From assembly GCF_900445265.1 (NCBI RefSeq), contig NZ_UFTA01000002.1, positions 1,364,001 to 1,428,000 of the forward strand: a stretch of 64,000 nucleotides of DNA, written 5' to 3'. Below are positions 1-8,850 of this stretch, one piece after another; positions within the stretch are counted from its first letter, which is position 1, and each line of letters starts with the position of its first letter. A program made the translations under genes and the position numbers. This stretch comes from Anaerococcus octavius. Its GTDB lineage: Bacteria; Bacillota; Clostridia; Tissierellales; Peptoniphilaceae. The notes under the pieces are model-generated. The model was not told where the DNA came from. It made no database searches and was given only the letters and a program-made list of their open reading frames with translations.

Positions 1-1
1 A

Positions 2-541
2 AATATATTAGCAAAAGAAAAGCAAAGTCAGTTAAATTTACAAAAAAGTATGGGTTTAGATAGAAAAAAGATAAAACTTATCAAATCTTTTTTAGTACTT
101 ATAGAAGTTTTTGTAATAGTTATGGTATCAATACTTATAATTTATCTAATTGCTAATTTTATATTAAAAGAAAATACAAGTTTTGTTATGCTTTTAAAGG
201 CAGGAGTAGTTTTATTCATTGGGTCCTTGCCACTAGTAGGATTTTCATTTTTTATAATGAGCTTAACTAAGAAAAACTTTATAGTGCTAATATTAAATTT
301 TATTTTATCAATCATAGCCCCAATCCCAGCTGCAGAAGATTTGTGGAAATTTTATCCTTGGTCTTATAGTTTAAGGATGCTAGCACCAATTGTAGGAGTG
401 CACCCAAACGGAACATTTTTAGACATAAATTCACCCCTATGGGATAAAAGTGTAATAACTTTAGGAATCATACTGAGTCTTGGTGTTTACATTTTGTTTA
501 TGGTTTTATCTATAAATAGAAAGGATAAGGAAAATGCTTAA
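2..541 (+). CDS. Lantibiotic-immunity-type ABC permease subunit (EpiE/MutE-like), 5' end cut off by the window
   Basis: The reading frame is open to the left edge, so the visible 180 codons are the C-terminal part of a longer gene; the ATG at 50 lies inside it and has no ribosome binding site. The protein shows four strongly hydrophobic segments and the charged stretch AKEKQSQLNLQKSMGLDRKK before the first of them, as in ABC-2 permeases that expel lantibiotics or bacitracin. It overlaps the next permease gene by 8 nt and is followed by a two-component system, the usual MutFEG/NisFEG plus regulator layout. The ATPase gene should lie just outside the window. The exact substrate cannot be read from the sequence. 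Confidence 0.75.
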   Translation, partial: NILAKEKQSQLNLQKSMGLDRKKIKLIKSFLVLIEVFVIVMVSILIIYLIANFILKENTSFVMLLKAGVVLFIGSLPLVGFSFFIMSLTKKNFIVLILNFILSIIAPIPAAEDLWKFYPWSYSLRMLAPIVGVHPNGTFLDINSPLWDKSVITLGIILSLGVYILFMVLSINRKDKENA

Positions 542-1268
542 TATAATTAAATCTAACTGGTTAAGAACAAAAAGGCAGCCCATAAGGTGGTTTTTATTTC
601 TTGCCCCAATATTATATGCCCTAGCATTTTCTATTTATATACTAGGGCCAAATAGCTTCGATGGTGTAGAAATATATGCTTTTTTTGAAACTTTTGCTAT
701 TTTAGCAACTTTTTCCTTAAGCTTTTTTGTACCCATGCTTTACGAAGCAGATAAAAATGCGAGTTTTTATACCAATGACATAAAATTTGGCATAAGCCGC
801 AAAAAGACCCTTGTGGCAAAATTTTTGCTAATTGGTCTTTTGTATGCTTTAATTATTTTAATAGCAAGTATTATTTTTCTAGGAATTTGGATGATTTTTA
901 AAAACAAAGCTATAAACGCAGGTGAATTTTTGATTTTAATGGTCCTAGTATTTTTTACAAGCATTCCCCTTATTCCAATCTACCAATATTTAAATTTAAA
1001 GTATGGCCAAAGTGGAACAATTATACTAGGAATTTTTCTAACGCTTGCAGCAATTTTGCTGGGTACAACTGGACTTGGAGCTTTGATTTGGAAATTTTTG
1101 CCCTTTGTTTGGCCTATAAAATTAATATATTTACTAGTCCATGGGGTAGTATATTTAAAAGTTTGCCTAAAATTTATTGGCCTTGGGATAGTTATTAGTA
1201 TTATTTTTCTAATTGTTGTAGCAAACTGGTTTAATAAATGGGATGTATACTCAAAAACGGAGGATTAA
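534..1268 (+). CDS. Lantibiotic-immunity-type ABC permease subunit (MutG/EpiG-like)
   Basis: This 244-residue protein has about six membrane segments and the length of MutG/EpiG permeases. The N-terminus (IIKSNWLRTKRQPIRW) followed by a first helix is typical of ABC-2 permeases that start in the cytoplasm. It overlaps the upstream permease by 8 nt and abuts the response regulator with no gap, so all four genes are probably one transcript. The likely role is the second membrane half of an exporter that removes a lantibiotic or similar peptide from the membrane. Assignment rests on architecture and neighbours rather than on a diagnostic motif. Confidence 0.75.
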   Translation: MLNIIKSNWLRTKRQPIRWFLFLAPILYALAFSIYILGPNSFDGVEIYAFFETFAILATFSLSFFVPMLYEADKNASFYTNDIKFGISRKKTLVAKFLLIGLLYALIILIASIIFLGIWMIFKNKAINAGEFLILMVLVFFTSIPLIPIYQYLNLKYGQSGTIILGIFLTLAAILLGTTGLGALIWKFLPFVWPIKLIYLLVHGVVYLKVCLKFIGLGIVISIIFLIVVANWFNKWDVYSKTED

Positions 1269-1937
1269 ATGAAAATCTTACTTATCGATGATGATAAAGA
1301 TCTTACAAATTTGATAAAAAATACCTTAAAAAAAGAATATGAAGTAGAAGTTTGTAATGATGTTTCATCCATTAATCCCAATATTTTTACAGAGTTTAAC
1401 CTAATTATCCTCGATATAATGATGCCAAAAATGGATGGTTTTCAGTTTTTAGAAAAATATAGGGATATGATTGATGTCCCTATTATCCTTCTAACAGCCA
1501 AAGATTTTGAAAATGATAAGCTAGAAGGCTTTGCCCTTGGCGCAGATGATTATATAACAAAACCATTTTCAATAAATGAACTTCGCGCAAGGGTAGCGGC
1601 ACATCTTAGACGTGAAAAAAGAGAAAAGCACCAGCGTTTGTTAGATTATCCTATATCTTGTGATTTGTTAGCAGCAAATTTTTACTTTAAGGAAAGCGAA
1701 ATAAAGCTAACAAAAAGCGAGTATGACATATGTAAGCTACTATTAAAAAATAAGGGCCAAGTTTTTACCAAGGAAAATATTTATACATTGGTATACGGTT
1801 ATGATGCTGAAGGTGATAGTCAAACTTCCATAACCGAACGTATAAAGCTAATTAGAAATAAATTTGGAAAATACAAAGTTAACCCTATAAAAACAATCTG
1901 GGGAGTAGGATACAAATGGGAAATAGAAAATCTTTAG
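1269..1937 (+). CDS. OmpR-family response regulator of the immunity transporter operon
   Basis: Receiver domain at about residues 1-115 with the acidic pair at D7-D8, phosphoacceptor D49 in ILDIMMPKMDG, and the conserved lysine in LLTAK; winged-helix DNA-binding domain at about 125-222 (LTKSEYDICKLLLKNKGQ, and the C-terminal TIWGVGYKWE). The start follows the previous stop directly and has GGAGG at 1259-1263. It overlaps the sensor kinase by 22 nt. By analogy with NisR/SpaR and MutR-type pairs it should control the adjacent exporter, which is an inference from context. Confidence 0.9.
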   Translation: MKILLIDDDKDLTNLIKNTLKKEYEVEVCNDVSSINPNIFTEFNLIILDIMMPKMDGFQFLEKYRDMIDVPIILLTAKDFENDKLEGFALGADDYITKPFSINELRARVAAHLRREKREKHQRLLDYPISCDLLAANFYFKESEIKLTKSEYDICKLLLKNKGQVFTKENIYTLVYGYDAEGDSQTSITERIKLIRNKFGKYKVNPIKTIWGVGYKWEIENL

Positions 1938-3301
1938 GCTCATTAATAAGTAAATATGCAATATTAGAGATAATTTATTCAGCATTTGTACTTATATTTT
2001 TTGCAATTCTTTTTAATATCCTAGTAAATAGCAACTTTATTTATCCAGCTAACCATGCTGAAGTAAATATATTTAAGGTAGAAGAACTTTTAAAAAAGGA
2101 TGATTTTAACCCTGCAGATATTCCTTATTACTATGACTATAAATATTATAAGGATGGTCAAGAGGTAGAGAATACTATCGATCAAAAATATCAAAATCAT
2201 GTGAAAAATGCGGAAAATACTGGGATATCATATACGAATTCTATTATATATGCCAAATACTTTAAAAAGTTAACTTATAAGGATAAAAACTTGATATTAG
2301 CCTACCAAGTCTCCCCCATCCTTGCCTCAGAAAAACTTTATAACAAATTTAAAAATGTAGAACTTTTATATCTTTTCTTTTTCTTTATAATATGGCTTAT
2401 GGGCTTTATTTTTCTTATTAGAAAAACACAAAGGATAATCAAGTCTGAAATCAATTTAATAGCTACAAGTAATGAAAATATTAGGAATATGAATTTGGAC
2501 TATGATAGAAAAAACTCTAAATATATAGAAATCCAAGGAGTCCTAGACTCTCTTGATATAATGGCTAGAGATTTAAAAAAATCCTTACATGATCAATGGC
2601 AAACAGAAAAAAATCAAAAAAACTTAATAGAATCAATAACCCACGACATCCGCACACCCATTACCCTCATAAAAGGTAATACAGAATTATTAAAAGAAGA
2701 AAGCAACTCTAGCCAAATTGAATATATAAATGGTTTAGAAACTGGTATAGACCGCTTAGAAATATACATTAAAAAACTTAATACTTTTTCAAAAAATATG
2801 ACCTATAAGTCACAAGTGGTAAACGAAAATGTAATTGACTATTGGATTGAGCTTGCGAGAACCATAACGAACACCGAAAAAATAGAGCTTGTAATTACAA
2901 ATAATGATGCGACGGACATAAAATTAAATAAGGAAGATATAGCAAGGGCCTTGCAAAATATAATTGTAAACGCCTGTGAACATAACCCTAAGGATAGCAA
3001 CGTATACTTATCATTTGAGGATCAGAATGATTTCTATACCATAAGCGTAAAAGATAATGGAGAAGGATTTACAAAAGAAATCCTAGACAAGGGTCCCCAA
3101 AAAAACCTAACTACCAAAGATGATAAAATGAACCACGGACATGGACTTATAATTGTAGATGAGCTTGTAAAAAACAATAATGGTAGGCTTGAAATTAGTA
3201 ATTACAAAGAAAATACTAAGTCTGGTGGAGAAGTTAAAATGACTTTTGAAAAATGGGGCTGTTGCAAAAGTCCTAATATAGAAAAAAGACGAGGAAACTG
3301 A
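1916..3301 (+). CDS. Sensor histidine kinase, C-terminus rewritten by an IS insertion
   Basis: Two membrane helices (about residues 15-38 and 150-170) enclose an extracellular sensor region of about 110 residues. Then come the dimerisation/phosphoacceptor box with H243 (SITHDIRTPITLIKG), the N box (NIIVNACEHN), G1 (DNGEGF) and G2 (GHGLII). Catalytic parts are therefore complete. The last codons, from about W446 onward (GCCKSPNIEKRRGN), are read from the left end of the insertion sequence and the stop codon sits in the loop of the element's terminator. The native C-terminus is lost, but only a few residues after the final strand, so the kinase may still work. Partner of the preceding regulator. 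Confidence 0.88.
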   Translation: MGNRKSLGSLISKYAILEIIYSAFVLIFFAILFNILVNSNFIYPANHAEVNIFKVEELLKKDDFNPADIPYYYDYKYYKDGQEVENTIDQKYQNHVKNAENTGISYTNSIIYAKYFKKLTYKDKNLILAYQVSPILASEKLYNKFKNVELLYLFFFFIIWLMGFIFLIRKTQRIIKSEINLIATSNENIRNMNLDYDRKNSKYIEIQGVLDSLDIMARDLKKSLHDQWQTEKNQKNLIESITHDIRTPITLIKGNTELLKEESNSSQIEYINGLETGIDRLEIYIKKLNTFSKNMTYKSQVVNENVIDYWIELARTITNTEKIELVITNNDATDIKLNKEDIARALQNIIVNACEHNPKDSNVYLSFEDQNDFYTISVKDNGEGFTKEILDKGPQKNLTTKDDKMNHGHGLIIVDELVKNNNGRLEISNYKENTKSGGEVKMTFEKWGCCKSPNIEKRRGN

Positions 3302-3316
3302 AATCCTCGTCTTTTT
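3283..3316 (+). terminator. Terminator inside the left end of the IS
   Basis: Perfect 13-bp stem AAAAAGACGAGGA / TCCTCGTCTTTTT with an 8-nt loop, ending in a T run. It should stop transcription from the kinase operon before the transposase and, because the kinase stop codon is in its loop, it now also ends the kinase transcript. Many insertion sequences carry such a guard against read-through. Confidence 0.8.
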
Positions 3317-3332
3317 CTGATACAATGTATTT

Positions 3333-4889
3333 ATGAAAACCGTTAAAAATACATCATCATTAACTAATTTTACGCTAGTTAATGATACTATTCAATTAAA
3401 AATGAATTTTGACACTGAAATATATGTCAAAGATGATGTTAAGTTAAGGCTTGTAAAAAATATAATCGAAAGGATGGATTTATCTGAAATAAAAAAAGTC
3501 TACTCATCATTAGGAAGAAAACCTACAGTAAACCCAGTAACAATGCTACAAATAATAATATTTTGCTACTCAGAAGGAATATTCTCATCAAGAAATATAG
3601 AAAAATCATGCAAATATGATTTGAGGATAAAATACCTTTTAGATGGAGAAAATCCACCAGATCATAGTACAATAAACAGATTTAGACAAAAAATCGTAGA
3701 ACTAGCACCAAACTTGTTAAACCAAATGATTCAAATACTAATAGAAGAAAATCAAATAGACTTATCAAGCATCTACATAGATGGAACAAAAATAGAAGCC
3801 TACGCCAATAGATATAGTTTCGTGTGGCGAGGAAGCATTGAAAAATGGCAAAAGAAACTAAGAGTAAAAATAATAAAGCACTTTAATTTAAATAGAGAAC
3901 TAACACCATCACAGGTATTAGCAGTAGTAAGAATAGCATTCAATCAGATAAGTACAGAATGTACAGAAAATAAAATAAACTTTGTACATGGACAAGGAAA
4001 AAGAAAACACCAACTCCAACGAGACTATGAAAAGCTCAAAGATTGGAAGAACAAACTAGAAAGCTATCAAAAACATATAGAAATAATGGGAGAGCACAGA
4101 AACTCCTACTCAAAAACAGACCATGATGCAACCTTCATGAGAATGAAAGAAGATCATATGAAAAATGGTCAATTAAAACCAGCCTACAACATCCAACTAG
4201 CAAGTTCCTCAGGCTTCATCATAGGAGAAAATGTATCCCACCATCCATCCGATATGTACACCTTAAAACCATTTCTAAATAAATTACTCAAAAACCACCC
4301 CGACAAACTAAACAAGATAGTAGCAGATTCAGGATATGAAAGCGAAGAAAATTATGTTTTTCTTGCAGAAAACAAGCTCTTATCATACATAAAACCATCC
4401 AACTACGAACAATTAAAAACTAGAAAGTATAAAAAAGAAGAATTCAGAAATAGTCTAAGATATGATAAAACATCAGACAAATACATATCAAAAGAAGGCA
4501 AAGAATTCATAAGGTGCACTGATAGATACAGAAAAAGAAAAAGCGGATACACAACAACCAGCAAAGTATACAGATGCTTTAACTGGAACAAAGATGGTCA
4601 GAAGACCAAAGGAATCTACATAGCAGAAATCTTTCAAAAATATAGGAAAGAATCCTTAGAAAATATAAGCTCAGACCAAGGAATAGAAGAAAGAATAAAT
4701 AGATCAATCCAAGCCGAAGGAGCATTTTCCAAAATAAAATCAGGACTAAAATACAACAGATTCCACCATAGAGGAAAATCAAATATAATAAGTGAAATAT
4801 GCCTCTTATCAATGGCACTAAACCTAAATAAACTGGCATCCAAAATAGAAAACAAGAATTTAGAACTCATAAAATACAAAGCTGCTTAA
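3333..4889 (+). CDS. IS1182-family DDE transposase
   Basis: At 518 residues this is full length for the family. The N-terminal DUF772-type region includes the DHSTINRFRQK motif near residue 110. The DDE catalytic residues are visible as YIDGTKIEAYANR (first Asp, near 150), VADSGYESEENY (second Asp, near 335) and the C-terminal AEGAFSKIKSGLKYNRFHHRG (Glu, near 475). No frameshift or internal stop is present, so the enzyme could be active. Codon use is more A-rich than in neighbours. No good ribosome binding site precedes the ATG, which is common for transposases with poor expression. Confidence 0.95.
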   Translation: MKTVKNTSSLTNFTLVNDTIQLKMNFDTEIYVKDDVKLRLVKNIIERMDLSEIKKVYSSLGRKPTVNPVTMLQIIIFCYSEGIFSSRNIEKSCKYDLRIKYLLDGENPPDHSTINRFRQKIVELAPNLLNQMIQILIEENQIDLSSIYIDGTKIEAYANRYSFVWRGSIEKWQKKLRVKIIKHFNLNRELTPSQVLAVVRIAFNQISTECTENKINFVHGQGKRKHQLQRDYEKLKDWKNKLESYQKHIEIMGEHRNSYSKTDHDATFMRMKEDHMKNGQLKPAYNIQLASSSGFIIGENVSHHPSDMYTLKPFLNKLLKNHPDKLNKIVADSGYESEENYVFLAENKLLSYIKPSNYEQLKTRKYKKEEFRNSLRYDKTSDKYISKEGKEFIRCTDRYRKRKSGYTTTSKVYRCFNWNKDGQKTKGIYIAEIFQKYRKESLENISSDQGIEERINRSIQAEGAFSKIKSGLKYNRFHHRGKSNIISEICLLSMALNLNKLASKIENKNLELIKYKAA

Positions 4890-5061
4890 GAAAAAAAATA
4901 TTAAAAATCTTAGCTGTATTAATTGAGCCTATTTTTATGAAAAATGTGGATAAATTCATTTTCATATTAAAGAAAGATACAGAATTTAATGGCTTGATAC
5001 CAATATACACGAAAAAAGGTAATGAGCAGAATAGATTTACCTATTCTGCAACACCACCTTC

Positions 5062-5673
5062 TTATCTATCTCTCATATCCTTAATCAATCCAGAAATAAA
5101 TTTAAAGTTTGGATCTTTGGAATCTCTTGCTAGGTCAAATAATAGGGTTTCTGTTTCTGTTCTTACTGCTCCCATTTCTCTTAAAGTTTTTAAGGCTTCT
5201 TCTTTTTGACTTTCTTTAAAGCTTGCTAAAGCATCTTTTGGTAAAAATACGTTTATTCCTAGATTTAAGAGACTTCTCGTTGTTTGATAAACACATATAT
5301 GGGCTTCTGCACCAGCAATTACTACTTTTTTGATATTATTTTTTTCTATAAAGTCTAGAACTTCTGCTGTGGCTGCATCAAAGATTGTTTTTTCGTAAAT
5401 ATTATTTTTATCTAATTTTGCTAAAATTCTCTCATCTGTATTTCCTAAACCTTTTGGATATTGTTCTGTTGCAAGTACGGGTATTTGGTATTTTTGGGAA
5501 GCTTCTATTAATGTGATAGTATTTAAAACTGTATTTTCCCCATTTTCTAAGGCATTCATTAGTCTTGGTTGCTCATCTATAACTAATAAAAGTATATGAT
5601 CTTTTTTGTTGTATATACCACTTTCTTCATCAAAACTATTTACATAGTATTTTTCATCTAATTTTCTTTCCAT
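5062..5673 (-). CDS. Isochorismatase-family cysteine hydrolase
   Basis: The catalytic triad of the family can be placed: Asp in LLVIDEQPRLM, Lys in EQYPKGLG and Cys in AGAEAHICVYQT. The cis-peptide region before the cysteine (VVIAGAEAHIC) is also typical. At 203 residues it matches YcaC-like and nicotinamidase-like hydrolases, which act on amides or isochorismate-like substrates; which one is not evident. It has AAGGAGG before the ATG and its own -10 (TATAAT). The IS right end lies within a few bases of its stop codon, but the coding sequence seems complete. Confidence 0.88.
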   Translation of the reverse strand: MERKLDEKYYVNSFDEESGIYNKKDHILLLVIDEQPRLMNALENGENTVLNTITLIEASQKYQIPVLATEQYPKGLGNTDERILAKLDKNNIYEKTIFDAATAEVLDFIEKNNIKKVVIAGAEAHICVYQTTRSLLNLGINVFLPKDALASFKESQKEEALKTLREMGAVRTETETLLFDLARDSKDPNFKFISGLIKDMRDR

Positions 5674-5729
5674 AAATACCTCCTTATATTTTTGTAATTA
5701 TATTTATTTAATAAAATTATACTTTAAAA

Positions 5730-5758
5730 TAGGCAGCACTTATACTTTCTGCTGCCTA
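5730..5758 (-). terminator. Terminator of the metal-transport operon
   Basis: TAGGCAGCA (5730-5738) pairs perfectly with TGCTGCCTA (5750-5758) across an 11-nt loop; on the minus strand it is followed by TATTTTAAAG. It sits just after the stop of the DtxR-like regulator gene. Confidence 0.75.
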
Positions 5759-5767
5759 AATTTATGG

Positions 5768-6418
5768 TTATTCTATTTCTTTTAAATAAATATCCTTACA
5801 GGCTTTTGGTGAAATTCTTTTTTCTTCTTTTCCATAGTTTATAATAGCTGTATCGTCAAAGCTATCAAAGTCTAAAAATTTTATTTTATCGCCTATACTT
5901 ATTTTCATATTTTCACAATAGGTTAATAATTCATTATCATCTCTAATTCTTCTAATTATATATGCTCTTCCAGGTGTTGCTTGACTCATTTTTATGAAAT
6001 CTTTTGAAGTTTCTTCATTATTTATAAAAATTATTGATCCGTGAGGGCAATAATCAGGATACCCTAAATAGGCATTTAATTTATTTAGAAGATCTTCATT
6101 TGTTACCGATTGCAAACTACTAGCTATTGGATGAACTTCTTTCCGTGAAAATTTCAATTCTTTTTCCAAAAAGTATTCCCATAGTCGATGCTTTGAGAGT
6201 AGTTTTTTTGTATACTTGATGCCTTCTTCAGTGAGAGTATTATCTTTTTTGTTTGTTACAAGTCCATCTTTTTTCAATTTTTTTAACATTTCAGTTACAG
6301 ATGAGGGTGCCAGACCAAGGTGGGTACTTATTGATTTATTGGTCACCTTTTCTCCTTCACCCATCAATTTAAATATTGTAATTAGATATTCGTCTTTTTG
6401 TGGATTTGTCGTTGCCAT
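5768..6418 (-). CDS. DtxR/MntR-family metal-dependent repressor (TroR-like)
   Basis: The N-terminal winged helix (about residues 5-65, with LGLAPSSVTEMLKKLKKDGLV as the recognition region) is followed by a dimerisation/metal-binding domain with the HRLWEYFLEKEL and EVHPIASSLQ elements, and a C-terminal FeoA/SH3-like domain at about 145-216. It is the last gene of the transporter operon and its start overlaps the second permease by 50 nt, as in troABCDR of Treponema. It probably binds the TTAGG/CCTAA palindrome upstream of the binding-protein gene when Mn, Fe or Zn is plentiful; the metal is not decided by the sequence. Confidence 0.9.
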   Translation of the reverse strand: MATTNPQKDEYLITIFKLMGEGEKVTNKSISTHLGLAPSSVTEMLKKLKKDGLVTNKKDNTLTEEGIKYTKKLLSKHRLWEYFLEKELKFSRKEVHPIASSLQSVTNEDLLNKLNAYLGYPDYCPHGSIIFINNEETSKDFIKMSQATPGRAYIIRRIRDDNELLTYCENMKISIGDKIKFLDFDSFDDTAIINYGKEEKRISPKACKDIYLKEIE

Positions 6419-7280
6419 TTATATTTATGTCCTTATCTACTTCTACTTTCTTAAGTCTAGTATACTTCTTTATAAGTAATAGAACTAGATAGGCTACCAT
6501 ATTTACGCTTGCAACAAATCCTGCTATGGAAACATTTAATTTTATTGCAAGAAAAAATCCTATAATCGAATTTATACTTGCTATTAGGCTTGCAAAAATA
6601 AGTGTTTGTTTTAGAGTATTTGTAAAAAGCAAGGCTTCAGCGCTTGGTCCTATAAAAAATGATACTACGAGTATAGCACCAACACTATTAAATGATACTA
6701 CTGCAGATAAGGAAGTAAGCGTCATTAGGCTATAAAAAATTGCCGTTGTAGATATGCCTATTAAGTAAGCAAATTCCGGATCAAAGGTTGAAATTTTTAA
6801 TTTTCTATATTGGGAGAGTATAAATACTAATATTACAAACAGTAAAATTATTTCATTAAAAATCGCTTTTGGTATCTGATATCCAAAAATGTTTATTTTT
6901 ACTAGGGATGAAAATAAAACTTCTCCTAATAAAACCATGTCTGTATCCAGATGAACATTTCTAAAAAATTTGCTTATCAAAATGATTGCTATAGAAAATA
7001 AGATTGGGAATACCATTCCTATCGCATCATCATATTTGCTTATTCCTTTTTTTCCTATGGTTTCTACTAAAAGTACAGTTAAAAGTCCCATAGCCGCCGC
7101 TCCAACTATCAATAATGGAGATGATAAATCTGGCACTAAGAAGAACGTTAAAACTATTCCAAGTAAAACCGTATGACTGATGGCATCTGTTAGCATAGAT
7201 ATTTTTCTTAGAATAAGAAAAACACCTAGTAGTGAACAAGAAATAGCTGTTAATATCAAAACTATAAGTGATGAAGTCAT
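6369..7280 (-). CDS. Metal ABC transporter permease, second subunit (TroD/MtsC-like)
   Basis: The ABC-3 family membrane protein of 303 residues has about eight to nine hydrophobic segments. The LTDAISHTVLLGIVLTF stretch near residue 30 and the later LSAVVSFNSVGAILVVSFFIGPSA loop are characteristic of Mn/Zn/Fe permeases. The C-terminal 30 residues form a charged tail (KKVEVDKDININGNDKSTKR). It overlaps the first permease by 4 nt and the regulator by 50 nt, so translation is probably coupled. Together with the other permease it forms the membrane channel of the importer. Confidence 0.92.
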   Translation of the reverse strand: MTSSLIVLILTAISCSLLGVFLILRKISMLTDAISHTVLLGIVLTFFLVPDLSSPLLIVGAAAMGLLTVLLVETIGKKGISKYDDAIGMVFPILFSIAIILISKFFRNVHLDTDMVLLGEVLFSSLVKINIFGYQIPKAIFNEIILLFVILVFILSQYRKLKISTFDPEFAYLIGISTTAIFYSLMTLTSLSAVVSFNSVGAILVVSFFIGPSAEALLFTNTLKQTLIFASLIASINSIIGFFLAIKLNVSIAGFVASVNMVAYLVLLLIKKYTRLKKVEVDKDININGNDKSTKRRISNYNI

Positions 7281-8134
7281 ATTTTATGACCTCCTTTGCT
7301 TAATTTTTGAGCCAATATTACAAATAATGCTAGAAGTCCTTGGACAATAATTATAGTTGGTCCTGTAGAAAATCCTTGGTATAAGGTTGAAATTGCACTT
7401 CCAGTTATTGATGCTATTGCTGAAAGTAAAGCTGATATACCAAGAACACCTAAGAAATTATTACTTAGCTTGCTGGCTGTTATTATAGGAATAATTAGTA
7501 AAGACGAAATTAAAATAACTCCAACTGCTTTAATCCCAACGCCTATGACCAAAATAGTCATAAATAATATCAGATGATCTAATCGTTTGGTATTAACGCC
7601 TATTAGATTAGCAAGTTCGCTATCAAATAAATAGCATTTTATATCCCTATAAAAAAATGTAATTATTCCAAGGCATATTATAAAAACAATAAATATCAAA
7701 GTAATATCATTTTTCTGTAAATAAGCAGCTTGACCAAAAATATATTTATCAAGACCAGCCTTGCTAGCATTAGCATAACTAGGATTTCCTTGGATAAAAG
7801 ATTTTAAGACTAATCCCAATCCAAAAAATCCTGATAAATATATCGCCATATTTGCATCTGGCTCAATATTAGAATTTTTATTTGAATATTCTATCAAATA
7901 ATAGCTTAAGGAAGCTGTTGCCATAGCTCCTAATAACAAAATAAGTGGATTTCTTTGACTTGTGAGCATAAAAGCTAAGACAATTCCCGGCAAAGTAGAA
8001 TGACCTAGAGCATCTCCAATTAGCGCTTGGTTTTTATATACATTCAGTGTTCCAACAAGAGCTGAAGTTATTGCTAGCAAAATTGTACCTATTACAACTA
8101 TTTGGAATGAATATAATTTTATTAAACTTATCAT
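7277..8134 (-). CDS. Metal ABC transporter permease, first subunit (TroC-like)
   Basis: This 285-residue ABC-3 permease has about eight membrane helices and the conserved NQALIGDALGHSTLPGIVLAF motif near residue 35, followed by VGVILISSLLIIPIITA near 205. It starts 2 nt after the ATPase gene and overlaps the next permease by 4 nt. Two related but different permeases in a row indicate a heterodimeric channel, as in TroCD and SitCD systems. Confidence 0.92.
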   Translation of the reverse strand: MISLIKLYSFQIVVIGTILLAITSALVGTLNVYKNQALIGDALGHSTLPGIVLAFMLTSQRNPLILLLGAMATASLSYYLIEYSNKNSNIEPDANMAIYLSGFFGLGLVLKSFIQGNPSYANASKAGLDKYIFGQAAYLQKNDITLIFIVFIICLGIITFFYRDIKCYLFDSELANLIGVNTKRLDHLILFMTILVIGVGIKAVGVILISSLLIIPIITASKLSNNFLGVLGISALLSAIASITGSAISTLYQGFSTGPTIIIVQGLLALFVILAQKLSKGGHKI

Positions 8135-8136
8135 AA

Positions 8137-8844
8137 TCAGTCTCTAAAACCTTTATTTATTTCTTTTTCTAAATTATCTACATAAAGACTACCACTATAT
8201 TTTATGTTTCTATTTAAAACAACTAAATTATCAAAATACTTATCTAAAGTATAGATATTATGGTGAACTGCAAGAATGGTCTTACCCAAGTCTTGTAATT
8301 TTTTGAATTCATCTGCTATAATATCTTCAGTTTTTATATCTACACCTGTTAGAGGTTCATCAAGTATATATAGCGAAACATCTTGGGCAAGTGCACGTGC
8401 TAAAAATACTCTTTGTTTTTGTCCTCCTGATAAATTATTAATTTGCCTATCTTTTAAATCAGATATTCCCATTTCAACCAGGGAATTTTCAACTATATCA
8501 TCATCTTTTTTATTAGCTTTTCCAAAAGTTTTCATATATGGATAGCGCCCCATCATAACTACATCATATACAGTTGCTGGAAAATTCCAATTTACCGAAT
8601 CTTTTTGAGGTACATAAGCTATATCATTTTTTGCATTCTTTATAGTTTTGCCTAAAATTTTTACTTCTCCCTTATCTTTTTTGATAAGTCCTAATACAGC
8701 TTTTATAAAAGTAGATTTACCCGCACCATTGGCACCAATTATTGCAGTTCTTGAATTTAGTGGGATTTGTAAAAAAATATCATCAAGAACCTTGTTCTTT
8801 CCATAAGATACATTCAGATTTTTTACTTCAATGGCAGCTTGCAT
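8137..8844 (-). CDS. Metal ABC transporter ATP-binding protein (TroB/MntB-like)
   Basis: Standard ABC ATPase of 235 residues: Walker A GANGAGKST near residue 38, Q loop in AYVPQKDSVNWNFP, signature LSGGQKQR near 139, Walker B LYILDEPLTG and H-loop VHHNI. The NWNFP after the Q loop is typical of metal-type ABC ATPases. It lies 6 nt after the binding-protein gene and energises uptake through the two permeases. Confidence 0.93.
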   Translation of the reverse strand: MQAAIEVKNLNVSYGKNKVLDDIFLQIPLNSRTAIIGANGAGKSTFIKAVLGLIKKDKGEVKILGKTIKNAKNDIAYVPQKDSVNWNFPATVYDVVMMGRYPYMKTFGKANKKDDDIVENSLVEMGISDLKDRQINNLSGGQKQRVFLARALAQDVSLYILDEPLTGVDIKTEDIIADEFKKLQDLGKTILAVHHNIYTLDKYFDNLVVLNRNIKYSGSLYVDNLEKEINKGFRD

Positions 8845-8850
8845 ATTTTC

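Larger units (their letters stand above)
3255..5058 (+). mobile_element. IS1182-family insertion sequence, apparently intact
   Basis: The element contains one full transposase gene. Its left end reads GGGGCTGTTGCAAAAG from 3255; the right end, read from the other strand starting at 5058, is GGTGGTGTTGCAGAA, so 10 of the 12 outermost bases match. The GCTGTTGCA-like termini are typical of IS1182 elements. A terminator hairpin lies just inside the left end and a 9-bp hairpin (5026-5034 with 5041-5049) just inside the right end. The left boundary falls in the kinase gene and the right one 4 nt beyond the end of the hydrolase gene. No clear target duplication was found, so ends are accurate to a few bases only. 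Confidence 0.8.

Noticed and set aside
50-541. First permease as a complete 163-residue protein
   Set aside because: The frame is open to the window edge and no ribosome binding site precedes position 50.
4579-4839. Minus-strand ORFs inside the transposase gene
   Set aside because: Low-complexity shadows of the transposase; no start signals.
4937-5209. Plus-strand ORF across the IS right end
   Set aside because: It is antisense to the hydrolase gene and crosses the IS boundary, with no ribosome binding site.
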